Assembly (NCBI GenBank): GCA_963768765.1
Contig: CAVYJK010000021.1
Location: 248,001-312,000 of the forward strand
Length of the DNA stretch: 64,000 nt
From: DASWLF01 sp963768765
GTDB taxonomy: Bacteria > Desulfobacterota > Desulfobaccia > Desulfobaccales > 0-14-0-80-60-11
Direction: 5' to 3'
The notes beneath the pieces were generated by a model. That model saw only the letters and a list, made by a program, of their open reading frames with translations, ran no database searches and had not been told where the DNA came from. Both the position numbers and the translations under genes were made by a program. Below, piece by piece: positions 46,525 through 55,375 of this stretch (positions within the stretch are counted from its first letter, which is position 1; each line of letters opens with the position of its first letter).

Positions 46525-46950
46525 ATGCACCCGGTATCGCCTGCCGCGTTATCGCCCTGGATACCCGGCCTTTTCAGCCTGGCCCTCTACACCGCCATGG
46601 TTTTGGGGCTGCTGGGGATCGTCCTGTTTCTCACCGGCTGGCTGGGAGAAAAGAAGATCGACCCGGAAAAGGCCAGGCCTTACGAATGCGGCGTCATCCC
46701 CACCGGTGGGGCCCGGTTTCGCTACCCGGTTCCCTTTTATCTGGTGGCGGTTTTTTTTCTCATCTTCGATGTGGAAGCAGCCTTCATCTTTGCCTGGGCG
46801 GTGGCCGTCAATGACCTCAGCTGGCGCGGCTGGTGGCAAATCACCTTCTTCATCATCGTGTTGCTGGTCAGCCTCTTTTACCTCTGGAAAAAGGGAGGTC
46901 TGGATTGGAAGCCCCTCGCTTCAAACCGGCAGATTTTTCCGAAAACCTAG
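46525..46950 (+). CDS. nuoA: NADH-quinone oxidoreductase subunit A
   Basis: The 141-residue membrane subunit has three helices (about 14-38, 73-95, 104-125). The conserved loop RPYECGVIPTGGARFRYPVP and the acidic helix start IFDVEAAFIFAWAV are complete. It heads the nuo operon. The end overlaps the nuoBCD start by 46 bases. The start ATG 46525 follows GGGGAAGG. Confidence 0.95.
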   Translation: MHPVSPAALSPWIPGLFSLALYTAMVLGLLGIVLFLTGWLGEKKIDPEKARPYECGVIPTGGARFRYPVPFYLVAVFFLIFDVEAAFIFAWAVAVNDLSWRGWWQITFFIIVLLVSLFYLWKKGGLDWKPLASNRQIFPKT

Positions 46951-49301
46951 CGCTGCGTAGCCTCGACGCCCTCATCAACTGGTGCCGGTCCTACAGCTTC
47001 TGGCCCCTCTTTTTCGGCTTGTCCTGCTGCTTCATCGAAGAGATCACCGCCTGGACCCCCCGGTATGATATTTCCCGGTTTGGCGCCGAAGTTTTGCGAG
47101 GCTCGCCCCGGCAGGCCGACCTCTTGATCGTTTCCGGCACGGTTTTCAAGAAGATTGCCCCGGTGGTGCTCCGGCTTTACGAGCAGATGCCGGAACCCAA
47201 GTGGGTCATCTCCATGGGGTCGTGCTCCAACTGCGGGGGCATGTATGACGGCTACAGCGTGGTGCAGGGAGTGGACCAGATCTTGCCGGTGGACATCTAC
47301 ATTCCCGGCTGCCCCCCCCGGCCCGAAGCCGTAATGCAAAGCCTGGTGCTGCTGCAAGACAAGGTCAAATCGGAAAGGCCGGCCCGCAAAATCCTCCACC
47401 TGGCCGGCGGCACCCAGGGGAGCCAGACGCCCATCCTGGTGGACGGCCTCAGCAAGTCCCGGGAGAGCCGCGGTCCGGGCTATTACGGCACGCCGCCCCG
47501 GGGCACCGCGGTAACCCCGCCCCGGTTCTGGGAGAGCCGCTCCGAGGTCATGTGGACCCCGCCGCCTCACCGCCTCGAGCTCCCTGCAAGGGACCAATCC
47601 CTGGCCCAGGCCCTCAATGCCAGGTTCGGGGCGGCGGTGCAGCAGGCCGACCGGACCTCCGACATGCTGACCCTGCAGGTGGCCGGGGAGAGGGTCAAAG
47701 ACGTCCTGCGCTTTTTAAAGAGCGAGTCCGTCCCCCAATTCCAGCGCCTGGATGATCTCACCGCGGTGGATGAATCCGCCCGCCGGGAACGGGGCCAATT
47801 TCCCGACTACACCCTGGTGTACCAGCTCCTCTCCTTCGAGTCCGCCTCCCGGGTGCGCCTGAAGGTGCCCCTTTACGGCTCGGAGCCGGCCGCCCCGTCC
47901 ATTACCGACCTCTGGCCTTCGGCCAACTGGTACGAGCGGGAAGTCTACGACCTGTTCGGCATCCGCTTTGAGGGCCACCCCCGCCTGTGGCGGCTCCTCA
48001 TGCCCCACGACTGGGAAGGGCACCCCCTGCGCAAGAGCTATCCCGGCCGGGCCACGGAAATGGCCCCCTACACCCACCTGGACGCCCAGAAGCATCAGCC
48101 CCTGGACGGAGCCAAGTATATGGAGGGGAGGATCGGGGAGGAGGAGTATATCCTGAACGTCGGCCCCCACCACATCAGCACCCATGGTTTGCTGCGCCTG
48201 ATCCTGGCGCTCAAGGGCGAGGAGATCACCGCCATGGACCTGGACATCGGCTACCACCACCGGTCCGTGGAAAAGATCGGCGAGCGCCAGTCCTGGCACC
48301 AGTTCATTCCCTACACCGACCGGGTGGACTACTTGAGCGGTCTGGCCAACAATCTCTCCTACCTCACCGCGGTGGAGACCCTGGCCGGCATCCAGGTGCC
48401 GGACCGGGCCCAGTTTATCCGGGTGATGCTGGCCGAGTTCTTCCGGCTGAGCAACCACCTGGTGTGGTATTCCACCTATGCCCACGACACCGGAGCCATG
48501 ACTCCCAATTTTTACGCCTTCGTGGAACGGGAAAAAATCATGGACATCGTGGAGCTGATCACCGGCGGCCGCCTGCACCCCTCCTGGTTCCGCCTGGGCG
48601 GGCTGGCCGCGGACCTCCCCGATGGCTGGAAAGAATTGGTGGACGACTTTGTCAAGGTCTTCCCCAGGCGGATCAAAGAGTTCGAGGCCCTGATCACCAA
48701 AAACCCCATCTTCGAGGCCCGCACCCGGGGCGTGGGCTGCCTCTCCAAGCAGGACGCCATGGAATGGGGGGTCACCGGTCCCAATCTCAGGGCCTGCGGC
48801 CTGGAATGGGACCTCAGAAAAAAGATGCCTTACGCGGCCTACGAGGCCTTTGACTTCGACATCCCCACCGCGGCCGAAGGCGATGCGTACGCCCGCTACC
48901 AGGTGCGCATCGAAGAGATGCGCCAGAGCCTGAGGATCATCGAGCAGGCGGCCAAGGGCATGCCCCCCGGGCGCTACGTCACCGATGACTACCGGTATGT
49001 CATCCCTAAGAAAGACGAGACCCTGAAAGATATCGAGACCCTGATCCATCATTTCATCAACGTCACCCGGGGCCCCACGATCCCCCGGGGCGAGGCTTAC
49101 GCCGCCACCGAACTCCCCCGGGGCGAGCAGGGCTACTACGTGGTCAGCGACGGAGGCAACATGGCCTACCGCATGCGCATCCGGACCCCCGGGTTTGCCA
49201 ACGTCCAGGCCCTGCCCCTGGCGGTGGCGGGCCATGCCATCGCCGACTTGATCGCCATTCTTGGCTCATGGGATTACATACTTCCGGACATTGATCGCTA
49301 A
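46905..49301 (+). CDS. nuoBCD: NuoB-NuoC-NuoD triple fusion
   Basis: One 798-residue chain carries three subunits of the peripheral arm. NuoB (about 1-160) has all four N2 [4Fe-4S] ligands in GLSCCFIEE, SMGSCSNCGG and IPGCPPRPEAV. A linker of about 55 residues leads to NuoC (about 215-390; WYEREVYDLFGIRFEGHPRL). NuoD (about 400-798) has LNVGPHHISTHGLLRLI, MDLDIGYHHRSVEKIGE and the conserved terminal Asp-Arg. TTG 46905 has GGGAGG six bases before it and fits the normal NuoB start. No frameshift or stop lies in the joins. NuoCD fusions are common and NuoBCD fusions rarer. The fusion forces equal amounts of the quinone-site subunits. Confidence 0.95.
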   Translation: MEAPRFKPADFSENLALRSLDALINWCRSYSFWPLFFGLSCCFIEEITAWTPRYDISRFGAEVLRGSPRQADLLIVSGTVFKKIAPVVLRLYEQMPEPKWVISMGSCSNCGGMYDGYSVVQGVDQILPVDIYIPGCPPRPEAVMQSLVLLQDKVKSERPARKILHLAGGTQGSQTPILVDGLSKSRESRGPGYYGTPPRGTAVTPPRFWESRSEVMWTPPPHRLELPARDQSLAQALNARFGAAVQQADRTSDMLTLQVAGERVKDVLRFLKSESVPQFQRLDDLTAVDESARRERGQFPDYTLVYQLLSFESASRVRLKVPLYGSEPAAPSITDLWPSANWYEREVYDLFGIRFEGHPRLWRLLMPHDWEGHPLRKSYPGRATEMAPYTHLDAQKHQPLDGAKYMEGRIGEEEYILNVGPHHISTHGLLRLILALKGEEITAMDLDIGYHHRSVEKIGERQSWHQFIPYTDRVDYLSGLANNLSYLTAVETLAGIQVPDRAQFIRVMLAEFFRLSNHLVWYSTYAHDTGAMTPNFYAFVEREKIMDIVELITGGRLHPSWFRLGGLAADLPDGWKELVDDFVKVFPRRIKEFEALITKNPIFEARTRGVGCLSKQDAMEWGVTGPNLRACGLEWDLRKKMPYAAYEAFDFDIPTAAEGDAYARYQVRIEEMRQSLRIIEQAAKGMPPGRYVTDDYRYVIPKKDETLKDIETLIHHFINVTRGPTIPRGEAYAATELPRGEQGYYVVSDGGNMAYRMRIRTPGFANVQALPLAVAGHAIADLIAILGSWDYILPDIDR

Positions 49302-49307
49302 CTGCCT

Positions 49308-49802
49308 ATGATACCGCAAGAATTACGCGAGCAACTTAAAGCCCGGGTCGCTGCGGCCGAGCATCCGCGGGAGCAGGCCATCAACGTCATGTTCGCCATC
49401 CAGGGACACTATGGTTATCTGACCGACGGGGGGCTCCAGGAGGCGGCGGCGCTCCTGGGCCTGACCCCCCTGGAGCTGGAAGAGCTGGCCACCTTTTACG
49501 ACTTCATCTACCGGGAGCCGGTGGGAAAGTTTGTCATTCACGTCTGCGATGGGGTAGTGTGCTGGATGTTCCATGAGAACTTCATTTTCGACTACCTGTG
49601 CAAAAAACTGGGCGTCTGCGCCGGAGAAGTCACGGCGGACGGGATGTTCACGGTGCTGCCCACGGCCTGCATCGGCTGGTGCGACCATGCTCCGGCCATG
49701 CTGATCAACGGCCAGTTTTACGGTCCGCTAACCCCGGAAAAGATTGACGAGATTTTGGAAAAATTACGCACCGAGGAATGCACCCTGGTGGAATGCCGGT
49801 GA
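49308..49802 (+). CDS. nuoE: NADH-quinone oxidoreductase subunit E
   Basis: The 164-residue subunit carries the N1a [2Fe-2S] cluster. Ligands are the pairs in HVCDGVVCWM and TACIGWCDHAP. The helical N-terminal domain (AINVMFAIQGHYGYLTDGGL) precedes a thioredoxin-like fold. It starts six bases after nuoBCD. Confidence 0.95.
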   Translation: MIPQELREQLKARVAAAEHPREQAINVMFAIQGHYGYLTDGGLQEAAALLGLTPLELEELATFYDFIYREPVGKFVIHVCDGVVCWMFHENFIFDYLCKKLGVCAGEVTADGMFTVLPTACIGWCDHAPAMLINGQFYGPLTPEKIDEILEKLRTEECTLVECR

Positions 49803-49806
49803 CCTT

Positions 49807-51111
49807 ATGGCTGACGAAGTGCTTTTTAAAAACCGGCGCGACGGGCGCCCCGCTACTTTTGAGGAGTATCGTCAAAGCGGCGGTTATGAGGCGCTCATCG
49901 ACGCCATCAAAAACCGGACTCCCCAAGAAGTGCAGCAACAGGTCCTGGATTCCGGCTTGCGGGGTCGGGGCGGCGCCGGTTTCCCCACCGGGCGCAAGTG
50001 GGCCGGGATACCCGAAGGCGCAGGCTTCCCTCGGTATGTGGTTCCCAACACCGATGAAATGGAGCCGGGAACTTTTAAGGACCGAGTGTTGGTCAACATT
50101 GACCCCCATCTGGTTCTTGAGGGAATAATCCTGTCCGGTTATGCGGTCTCCGCCCAAACCGCCTTCTTTTTCATCCGGCCTTCCTACGAGATGGACGCAA
50201 AACTCATAGAACGAGAGGCGGAAGTTGCCAGACAGGCCGGGGTCCTGGGTAAAAACATCCTGGGGAGTGATTTTTCTTTCGATATCGTGGTGCACCGCAG
50301 CGCTGGGCGTTACATCTGCGGCGAGGCTTCGGCCCAGGTCAACGCCATTATGGGCAACCGCGCCCATCCCATGAAGGACAAACACATGGCGGCGGAGGGC
50401 CTGTGGGACCGGCCCACCATCGTCAACAACGTGGAAACCCTGTCCTGCGTGCCCCATATTTTGCGCCACGGCGCCCAGTGGTTCAAGAGCCTGGCCAGGA
50501 CCAAGACGGGGGCCGGCACCAAACTCTATTGCGTCAGCGGCAAAGTCAATAATCCCGGCTGTTTTGAGCTGCCCATCGGCACCCCGTTGAGCGAGATCAT
50601 CGAAGGGGTTGCCGGGGGTATGATGTCAGGCTCGGAATTCAAGGCCTGCATGCCTGGTGGGGCATCCACCGCCTTTATGCCCAGAAAATATTACGACGTG
50701 GAAATGGACTTTGACCCCTTGAGGGCAGTGGGCCACCGCCTCGGCACCGCGGCCATCATGGTTTTTGACCAGAATACCTGTTTGCTTGCTGCTACCTTAA
50801 ATTTGCAGGAATATTTCGCCCGGGAGTCCTGTGGTTTTTGCACCCCCTGCCGGGAGGGGCTGCCGTATATCCGAGACCTCTTATGGCGCCTGGAATCAGG
50901 CGAGGGGAAGGAAGAATTTATCCCCATGCTGCGCCAGATGGCCGGGCATATGGCCAAGTCATACTGCGCCTTTGCCCCGGGGGCGGCGGAGTCAGTGCTG
51001 GGGTTGCTGAAGTATTTTGAGGATGAAATTCGGGAGCACATCAGCCAGCGGCAGTGCCCATTTAAGGAGACTTATCAACCTTACAAGCAGCTCTGGTATC
51101 CGCCCGAATGA
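49807..51111 (+). CDS. nuoF: NADH-quinone oxidoreductase subunit F (variant NADH pocket)
   Basis: The 434-residue flavoprotein oxidises NADH and holds FMN and cluster N3. The FMN/NADH loop is LRGRGGAGFPTGRKW, then NTDEMEPGTFKDR, and cluster ligands are SCGFCTPCREG and KSYCAFAPGA. The motif normally YICGEETA reads YICGEASAQVN, so the second Glu of the pocket is Ala. From memory of E. coli NuoF work, this Glu helps set the preference for NADH over NADPH. I chose ATG 49807, which follows nuoE by four bases. The next gene is separated by a CCACCAAG-type repeat. Confidence 0.94.
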   Translation: MADEVLFKNRRDGRPATFEEYRQSGGYEALIDAIKNRTPQEVQQQVLDSGLRGRGGAGFPTGRKWAGIPEGAGFPRYVVPNTDEMEPGTFKDRVLVNIDPHLVLEGIILSGYAVSAQTAFFFIRPSYEMDAKLIEREAEVARQAGVLGKNILGSDFSFDIVVHRSAGRYICGEASAQVNAIMGNRAHPMKDKHMAAEGLWDRPTIVNNVETLSCVPHILRHGAQWFKSLARTKTGAGTKLYCVSGKVNNPGCFELPIGTPLSEIIEGVAGGMMSGSEFKACMPGGASTAFMPRKYYDVEMDFDPLRAVGHRLGTAAIMVFDQNTCLLAATLNLQEYFARESCGFCTPCREGLPYIRDLLWRLESGEGKEEFIPMLRQMAGHMAKSYCAFAPGAAESVLGLLKYFEDEIREHISQRQCPFKETYQPYKQLWYPPE

Positions 51112-51112
51112 A

Positions 51113-51222
51113 GTGTTTAACCACTAAGACGCAAAGAACACCAAGAGTCTTTGGATCTTGGTGGCACCAAGACCACTTAATCATTTTCTTGGTGCCCTTG
51201 GTGTCTTGGTGGTGAGAATAAC
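51113..51222. repeat. CCACCAAG-type inverted repeat, copy 2
   Basis: TTAACCACTAAGACGCAAAG at the left and TTGGTGCCCTTGGTGTCTTG at the right are inverted arms around a short GGATCTTGGTGGCACC centre. Same family as 29421-29525. It splits nuoF from nuoG inside an otherwise tight operon and must be transcribed through. Confidence 0.85.
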
Positions 51223-51224
51223 TT

Positions 51225-53729
51225 ATGCCCAAGCTGATCATAGATAATCTTCCCATCGAAGTCCCTAAGGGCACCAAGGTCATTGCCGCGGCCGAACGGC
51301 TGGGCATCATGATCCCCCGGTTTTGTTACCATCCGGGGCTGGGATCTTTCGGCGCCTGCCGCATGTGCGCCGTAAAGTTTCTGGAAGGTCCGGTGAAAGG
51401 GGTGGACATGAGCTGCATGGTGACGGCCGGGGACGGCATGGTGGTGTCCACCACCGACCCGGAAGCCCTCGAGTTCCGCAAGTATGTCATCGAGTGGCTC
51501 ATGATGCATCACCCTTTGGATTGCCCGGTGTGCGACGAAGGCGGCCACTGTCTCCTGCAGGATGAAACGGTGTCCGGCGGCCACGGCATCCGGCGCTACC
51601 CCGGGCCGAAGCGCACTTATCACGACCAGTACCTGGGGGTCTTCATCCAGCACGAAATGAACCGCTGCATCCAATGCTGGCGCTGCCGGAATTTTTACCA
51701 GGGATTCGCCGGCTACCGCGATTATGGGGCCTTGCAAATCGCCAATCGCACTTACTTTGGCGTCTATTCCGAAGGGCAGCTGGAGAGCCCCTTTTCCGGC
51801 AACCTCATCGATCTCTGCCCCACCGGCGTCCTTACCGATAAGCCCTCCCGGTTCAAAGGGCGGCGATGGCATTACGAGCGGGGTCCGACCCTTTGCCTTA
51901 ACTGCTCCCTGGGCTGCAATGCCACCGGTAGCGCCTTCTACCGGGAGATGATGCGCCTGGAAGGGCGGTTCCACGACGCGGTGAACGGCTACTTCATCTG
52001 CGACCGGGGGCGCTATGGGTTCTTTTACGCCAACCTACCGGAGCGGCCCCGGAAGGCGCGCCTGGGGGAACAGGAAGTCCCTTGGGAAGAGGGGGTAAAA
52101 CAGGCGGCGGAAAAACTGGGCCAGATTCGCGCCAGGTACGGCCCCGGTGCCATCGCCTGCCTGGGCTCCAGCCGCAGCAGCCTGGAGACCCAAGGGCAAC
52201 TCCGGCGTTTCTGCGACTCCCTGGGCTGGCCCGCTCCCCGCTTTTTTCTGGATCCCGCCCAGGAAAAGAAGGTTAAGGCCGCGGTCACGAGATTGGACGC
52301 CCGCCTGGCCGTGTCCCTGCGGGCCTTGGAAGAGGCCGATTTCATCCTGGCGGTGGGCGCCGACCCGGTGAATGAAGCGCCCATGCTGGCCCTGGCCCTA
52401 CGGCAGGCTTTCCGCCAGGGCGGCCAGGTGGCGGTCCTCGACCCCCGGCCCGTGTTCCTGCCCTTGGAGTTCGAGCACCTGCCAGTGAGGCCTGGGAACC
52501 TGGAGTTGGCCTTCAGGGTGCTCCTCAAAAGGGCTCTGGACTCCGAAGCCGCAGCCCGGCTGGAGGGCAAGGCCAGGAAGTTTTATGAGGCCCTCCCCGG
52601 GGACTATCCCGGCGATGCCGCCTTGTCCGAACGCCTGGCCAAACTTTCGGCCAGACTGGGCCAGAGCCGGCGGCCGGTCATCGTTTGCGGCACCGACATC
52701 GTCCCGGAAACCACTCCCGGCCTGGCCGCGGACCTGGCCCTGCTCCTCAAGGCCGCGGGCCGGGAGGCGGGCCTGTTTTACCTGCTGCCCGGGCCCAACG
52801 CCTTCGGCGCCGGACTCCTGGCCACCGGCCCGGAAGCCCCAGCGCTTCTTGAAGCAGTGGAAACCGGCTCCGTCAGGGCCCTGATCTTGGTGGAGAACGA
52901 TCCCTTCTGGCACTTTCCGGACCGGCAGCGCCTGGACCGGGCCCTGGACCGGCTGGAATTTCTCCTGGTGCTGGATTACCTGCCCTCTGCCGCGGCGCAG
53001 CAAGCCCACGTCCTTTTACCCACCATCACCGTGTTCGAAAGGACGGGCTCCGGTTTCGTCAACCAGGAGGGGCGGCTCCAGTGGGCCCCGCCGGTCCATG
53101 TCGGCGGCATCCCCATCGCCCAAATCAGCCCGGACAAACATCCTCCCCGGACCTTTCTCAACTATGTTCCCGGCAGCGACCCCAGGACGCCGGGGGAGAT
53201 CCTGGCGGAACTGGCCCAGGCCTTGGGAACCGCAATGACCCCCCCCGCCCCGGACCTCTGGGAGTGGCTGGCCCGGAACCAGAATCCCGTTTTCGCCCAG
53301 GCGGCGGCAATGGCGGAGCGCCCCCAAGGGGTCCGGCTGCTCCCGCCGCAACGCTCGGATAATGATTTTACCCTGGAGGTCGCCTCCGGGACCGGGGCCC
53401 AGGCCCCTCAGGGAACCCTGGAGCTGCTGCTGGTGGACTCGGCCTTCGGCGCCGAAGAGCTGGCCGCCTACTCCACCTGCATTCAACAGGTGGAGGAAGC
53501 CCCCCGGCTCACCATGCATTCCCGGGATGCCGGGCGTTTGGGGCTGGCCGCCGGGGACCGGGTGGCCCTCAGCCTGCCCGGAGGAGCGCTGGACGTGGTG
53601 CTTAAGGTCACGGACCAGATGGCCCCGGGGGTCCTGGTGCTCCCCCGGCACCGCCGGCTTGACTGGCGCAAACTCCGGGTTTGGCCGGCCCTGGTGCCGG
53701 AGAGCGCCATCCGGAAGGTGCAGGAGTAA
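51225..53729 (+). CDS. nuoG: NADH-quinone oxidoreductase subunit G
   Basis: The 834-residue subunit has an N-terminal [2Fe-2S] domain (FCYHPGLGSFGACRMCAV...SCMV), the His-Cys cluster HHPLDCPVCDEGGHC, a ferredoxin pair (RCIQCWRCRNFYQGF...LCPTGVLT) and a molybdopterin-oxidoreductase-like region with the extra N7 cluster (CLNCSLGC...CDRGRYG). The pattern is close to the E. coli type. ATG 51225 lies at the edge of the repeat with no strong Shine-Dalgarno sequence, so the repeat insertion may have changed its initiation. Confidence 0.95.
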   Translation: MPKLIIDNLPIEVPKGTKVIAAAERLGIMIPRFCYHPGLGSFGACRMCAVKFLEGPVKGVDMSCMVTAGDGMVVSTTDPEALEFRKYVIEWLMMHHPLDCPVCDEGGHCLLQDETVSGGHGIRRYPGPKRTYHDQYLGVFIQHEMNRCIQCWRCRNFYQGFAGYRDYGALQIANRTYFGVYSEGQLESPFSGNLIDLCPTGVLTDKPSRFKGRRWHYERGPTLCLNCSLGCNATGSAFYREMMRLEGRFHDAVNGYFICDRGRYGFFYANLPERPRKARLGEQEVPWEEGVKQAAEKLGQIRARYGPGAIACLGSSRSSLETQGQLRRFCDSLGWPAPRFFLDPAQEKKVKAAVTRLDARLAVSLRALEEADFILAVGADPVNEAPMLALALRQAFRQGGQVAVLDPRPVFLPLEFEHLPVRPGNLELAFRVLLKRALDSEAAARLEGKARKFYEALPGDYPGDAALSERLAKLSARLGQSRRPVIVCGTDIVPETTPGLAADLALLLKAAGREAGLFYLLPGPNAFGAGLLATGPEAPALLEAVETGSVRALILVENDPFWHFPDRQRLDRALDRLEFLLVLDYLPSAAAQQAHVLLPTITVFERTGSGFVNQEGRLQWAPPVHVGGIPIAQISPDKHPPRTFLNYVPGSDPRTPGEILAELAQALGTAMTPPAPDLWEWLARNQNPVFAQAAAMAERPQGVRLLPPQRSDNDFTLEVASGTGAQAPQGTLELLLVDSAFGAEELAAYSTCIQQVEEAPRLTMHSRDAGRLGLAAGDRVALSLPGGALDVVLKVTDQMAPGVLVLPRHRRLDWRKLRVWPALVPESAIRKVQE

Positions 53730-53733
53730 TCCC

Positions 53734-54735
53734 ATGACCGTATGGGCCGCCGGAATCATCCTGCTCATCGTCAAGCTGGCCGTGGTGCTCCTGGCGCTGC
53801 TCCTGCTGGCCGCCTACCTGATCTACGTGGAGCGCCGGCTCCTGGGCCGGTTTCAGCTCCGCCTGGGTCCCAACCGGGCCGGGCCTTTGGGGCTGCTGCA
53901 GCCCCTCGCCGACGCGGTTAAACTCTTGACTAAAGAAGACTTCATCCCCGCCGGCGCCGACCGGGTCATCTTTCTGTACGCCCCCGCCCTGGTGGCCGCC
54001 ACCGCGCTCTTGATCTTTGCCGTCATTCCCTTCGCCCGGGGCTGGACCTTCCGCGGCCACGAAATCCCCGGGGTGGTCAGCGACCTCAACGTGGGCCTGC
54101 TCTATGTTCTGGCCCTGTCCTCCCTCAGCGTCTACGGCGTGGCCCTGGGCGGTTGGGCCTCCAACTCCAAGTTCTCACTGTTGGGGGCCATCCGGGGCGC
54201 GGCCCAGATGATCAGCTACGAGCTTGCCCTGGGGCTGGCCATCGTCCCCGTGGTCATGCTGGCCCGCTCCTTTTCCCTGGTGGACATCGTCCAGGCCCAG
54301 GCGCGCTATCCCTTTATTTTGTTCCAACCGGTGGCTTTCCTTATCTTTTTTATAAGTTCCCTGGCGGAGACGAAGCGTCTGCCCTTCGATCTCCCGGAAG
54401 CCGAAAACGAGCTGGTGGCCGGCTACCACACGGAGTACAGCGGCATGCGCTTCGGCCTCTACTTCCTGGGGGAATACGTCACCATGGTGACCCTGGGGGC
54501 CCTGGTGGCCGTCTTCTTCCTGGGGGGCTGGCGCGGCCCATATCTGCCGCCGCTGCTGTGGTTTTTCCTCAAGGTCTTTCTGGTGGTTTTTGTGCTCATC
54601 TGGTGCCGGGCCACCCTGCCCCGGCCGCGCTACGACCAGCTGATGCATCTGGGGTGGAAGGTGTTGATCCCGCTGGCTCTGGTAAACATCATCGTCACCG
54701 GCGGCGCCATGCTGGCCCTGGGTTACCAGGGGTAA
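53734..54735 (+). CDS. nuoH: NADH-quinone oxidoreductase subunit H
   Basis: The 333-residue membrane subunit has eight or so helices and lines the quinone channel. Motifs are VYVERRLLGRFQLRLGPNR (IYVERR here), GPLGLLQPLADAVKLLTKED, AQMISYELALGLAIVPV and the acidic loop ETKRLPFDLPEAENELVAGY with HTEYSGMRFGLYF. ATG 53734 follows AGGAG and is five bases after nuoG. Confidence 0.96.
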   Translation: MTVWAAGIILLIVKLAVVLLALLLLAAYLIYVERRLLGRFQLRLGPNRAGPLGLLQPLADAVKLLTKEDFIPAGADRVIFLYAPALVAATALLIFAVIPFARGWTFRGHEIPGVVSDLNVGLLYVLALSSLSVYGVALGGWASNSKFSLLGAIRGAAQMISYELALGLAIVPVVMLARSFSLVDIVQAQARYPFILFQPVAFLIFFISSLAETKRLPFDLPEAENELVAGYHTEYSGMRFGLYFLGEYVTMVTLGALVAVFFLGGWRGPYLPPLLWFFLKVFLVVFVLIWCRATLPRPRYDQLMHLGWKVLIPLALVNIIVTGGAMLALGYQG

Positions 54736-54754
54736 GCCGGTAAGGAGGTGGACC

Positions 54755-55351
54755 TTGATTCATCCCGCTGACCCTGCGAAAAGCACACCGCCCGGCGCGG
54801 GCCACAGCAGCTTTGACCTTATTGATGCGGCCAGGTTCTTTAAGGAGCTCCGTCTCCAAAGCGGCATGACTTTGCTGGACCTGGGCTGTGGCGAGGGCCA
54901 TTACACCTTCGCCGCGGCCGAGGAGCTGGGCCAAAGTGGGATGATCTACTCCCTGGATCTGTGGGAACCGGGCATCCAGGCGCTCAAGGAAAGGGCCGCG
55001 GCCGAAGGCCGGCACAACCTCAAGGCCATGCGGGCGGATATCAGCAAGGCCATCCCCCTGGAAGACGGCAGCGTCGATGTGGCTCTCATGGCCACCGTCT
55101 TGCACGACCTGCTGGAATTCGGCCTCGCCGACGGCGCCTTGCAGGAGGCGGCCCGGGTCATCAAGCCCGGGGGCGCCCTGGCCATCGTGGAGTTTCATAA
55201 AGTGGAGGGGCCGCCGGGGCCGCCCCTCAGGGTCCGCCTCAGCCCCGGGGAAGTGGAAAAGATCGTGGCGCCCTTTGGTTTTACCAAAACCCGCATGGCG
55301 GACGTGGGGCCGTATAATTACCTGATCATCTTTGTCAAAGACCAGGGGTAA
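54755..55351 (+). CDS. Class I SAM-dependent methyltransferase, inside nuo
   Basis: The 198-residue soluble enzyme has a Rossmann methyltransferase core: motif I LLDLGCGEGHYTFAAAEELG, acidic end of strand 2 IYSLDLWEPG, RADISKAIPLEDGSVDVALM and ARVIKPGGALAIVEF. The pattern is of the UbiE/ArsM-like type, but no arsenite Cys set is present and I cannot name the substrate. TTG 54755 follows AAGGAGGTGGACC. It lies 20 bases after nuoH and 24 before nuoI, so it is co-transcribed with complex I. A quinone or subunit-methylating role is possible but unproved. Confidence 0.85.
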   Translation: MIHPADPAKSTPPGAGHSSFDLIDAARFFKELRLQSGMTLLDLGCGEGHYTFAAAEELGQSGMIYSLDLWEPGIQALKERAAAEGRHNLKAMRADISKAIPLEDGSVDVALMATVLHDLLEFGLADGALQEAARVIKPGGALAIVEFHKVEGPPGPPLRVRLSPGEVEKIVAPFGFTKTRMADVGPYNYLIIFVKDQG

Positions 55352-55375
55352 AGTCCCCAGCAGGACGAAAGACCG

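Noticed and set aside
47715..49235. Minus-strand open frame opposite nuoCD
   Set aside because: Antisense shadow of a highly conserved gene.
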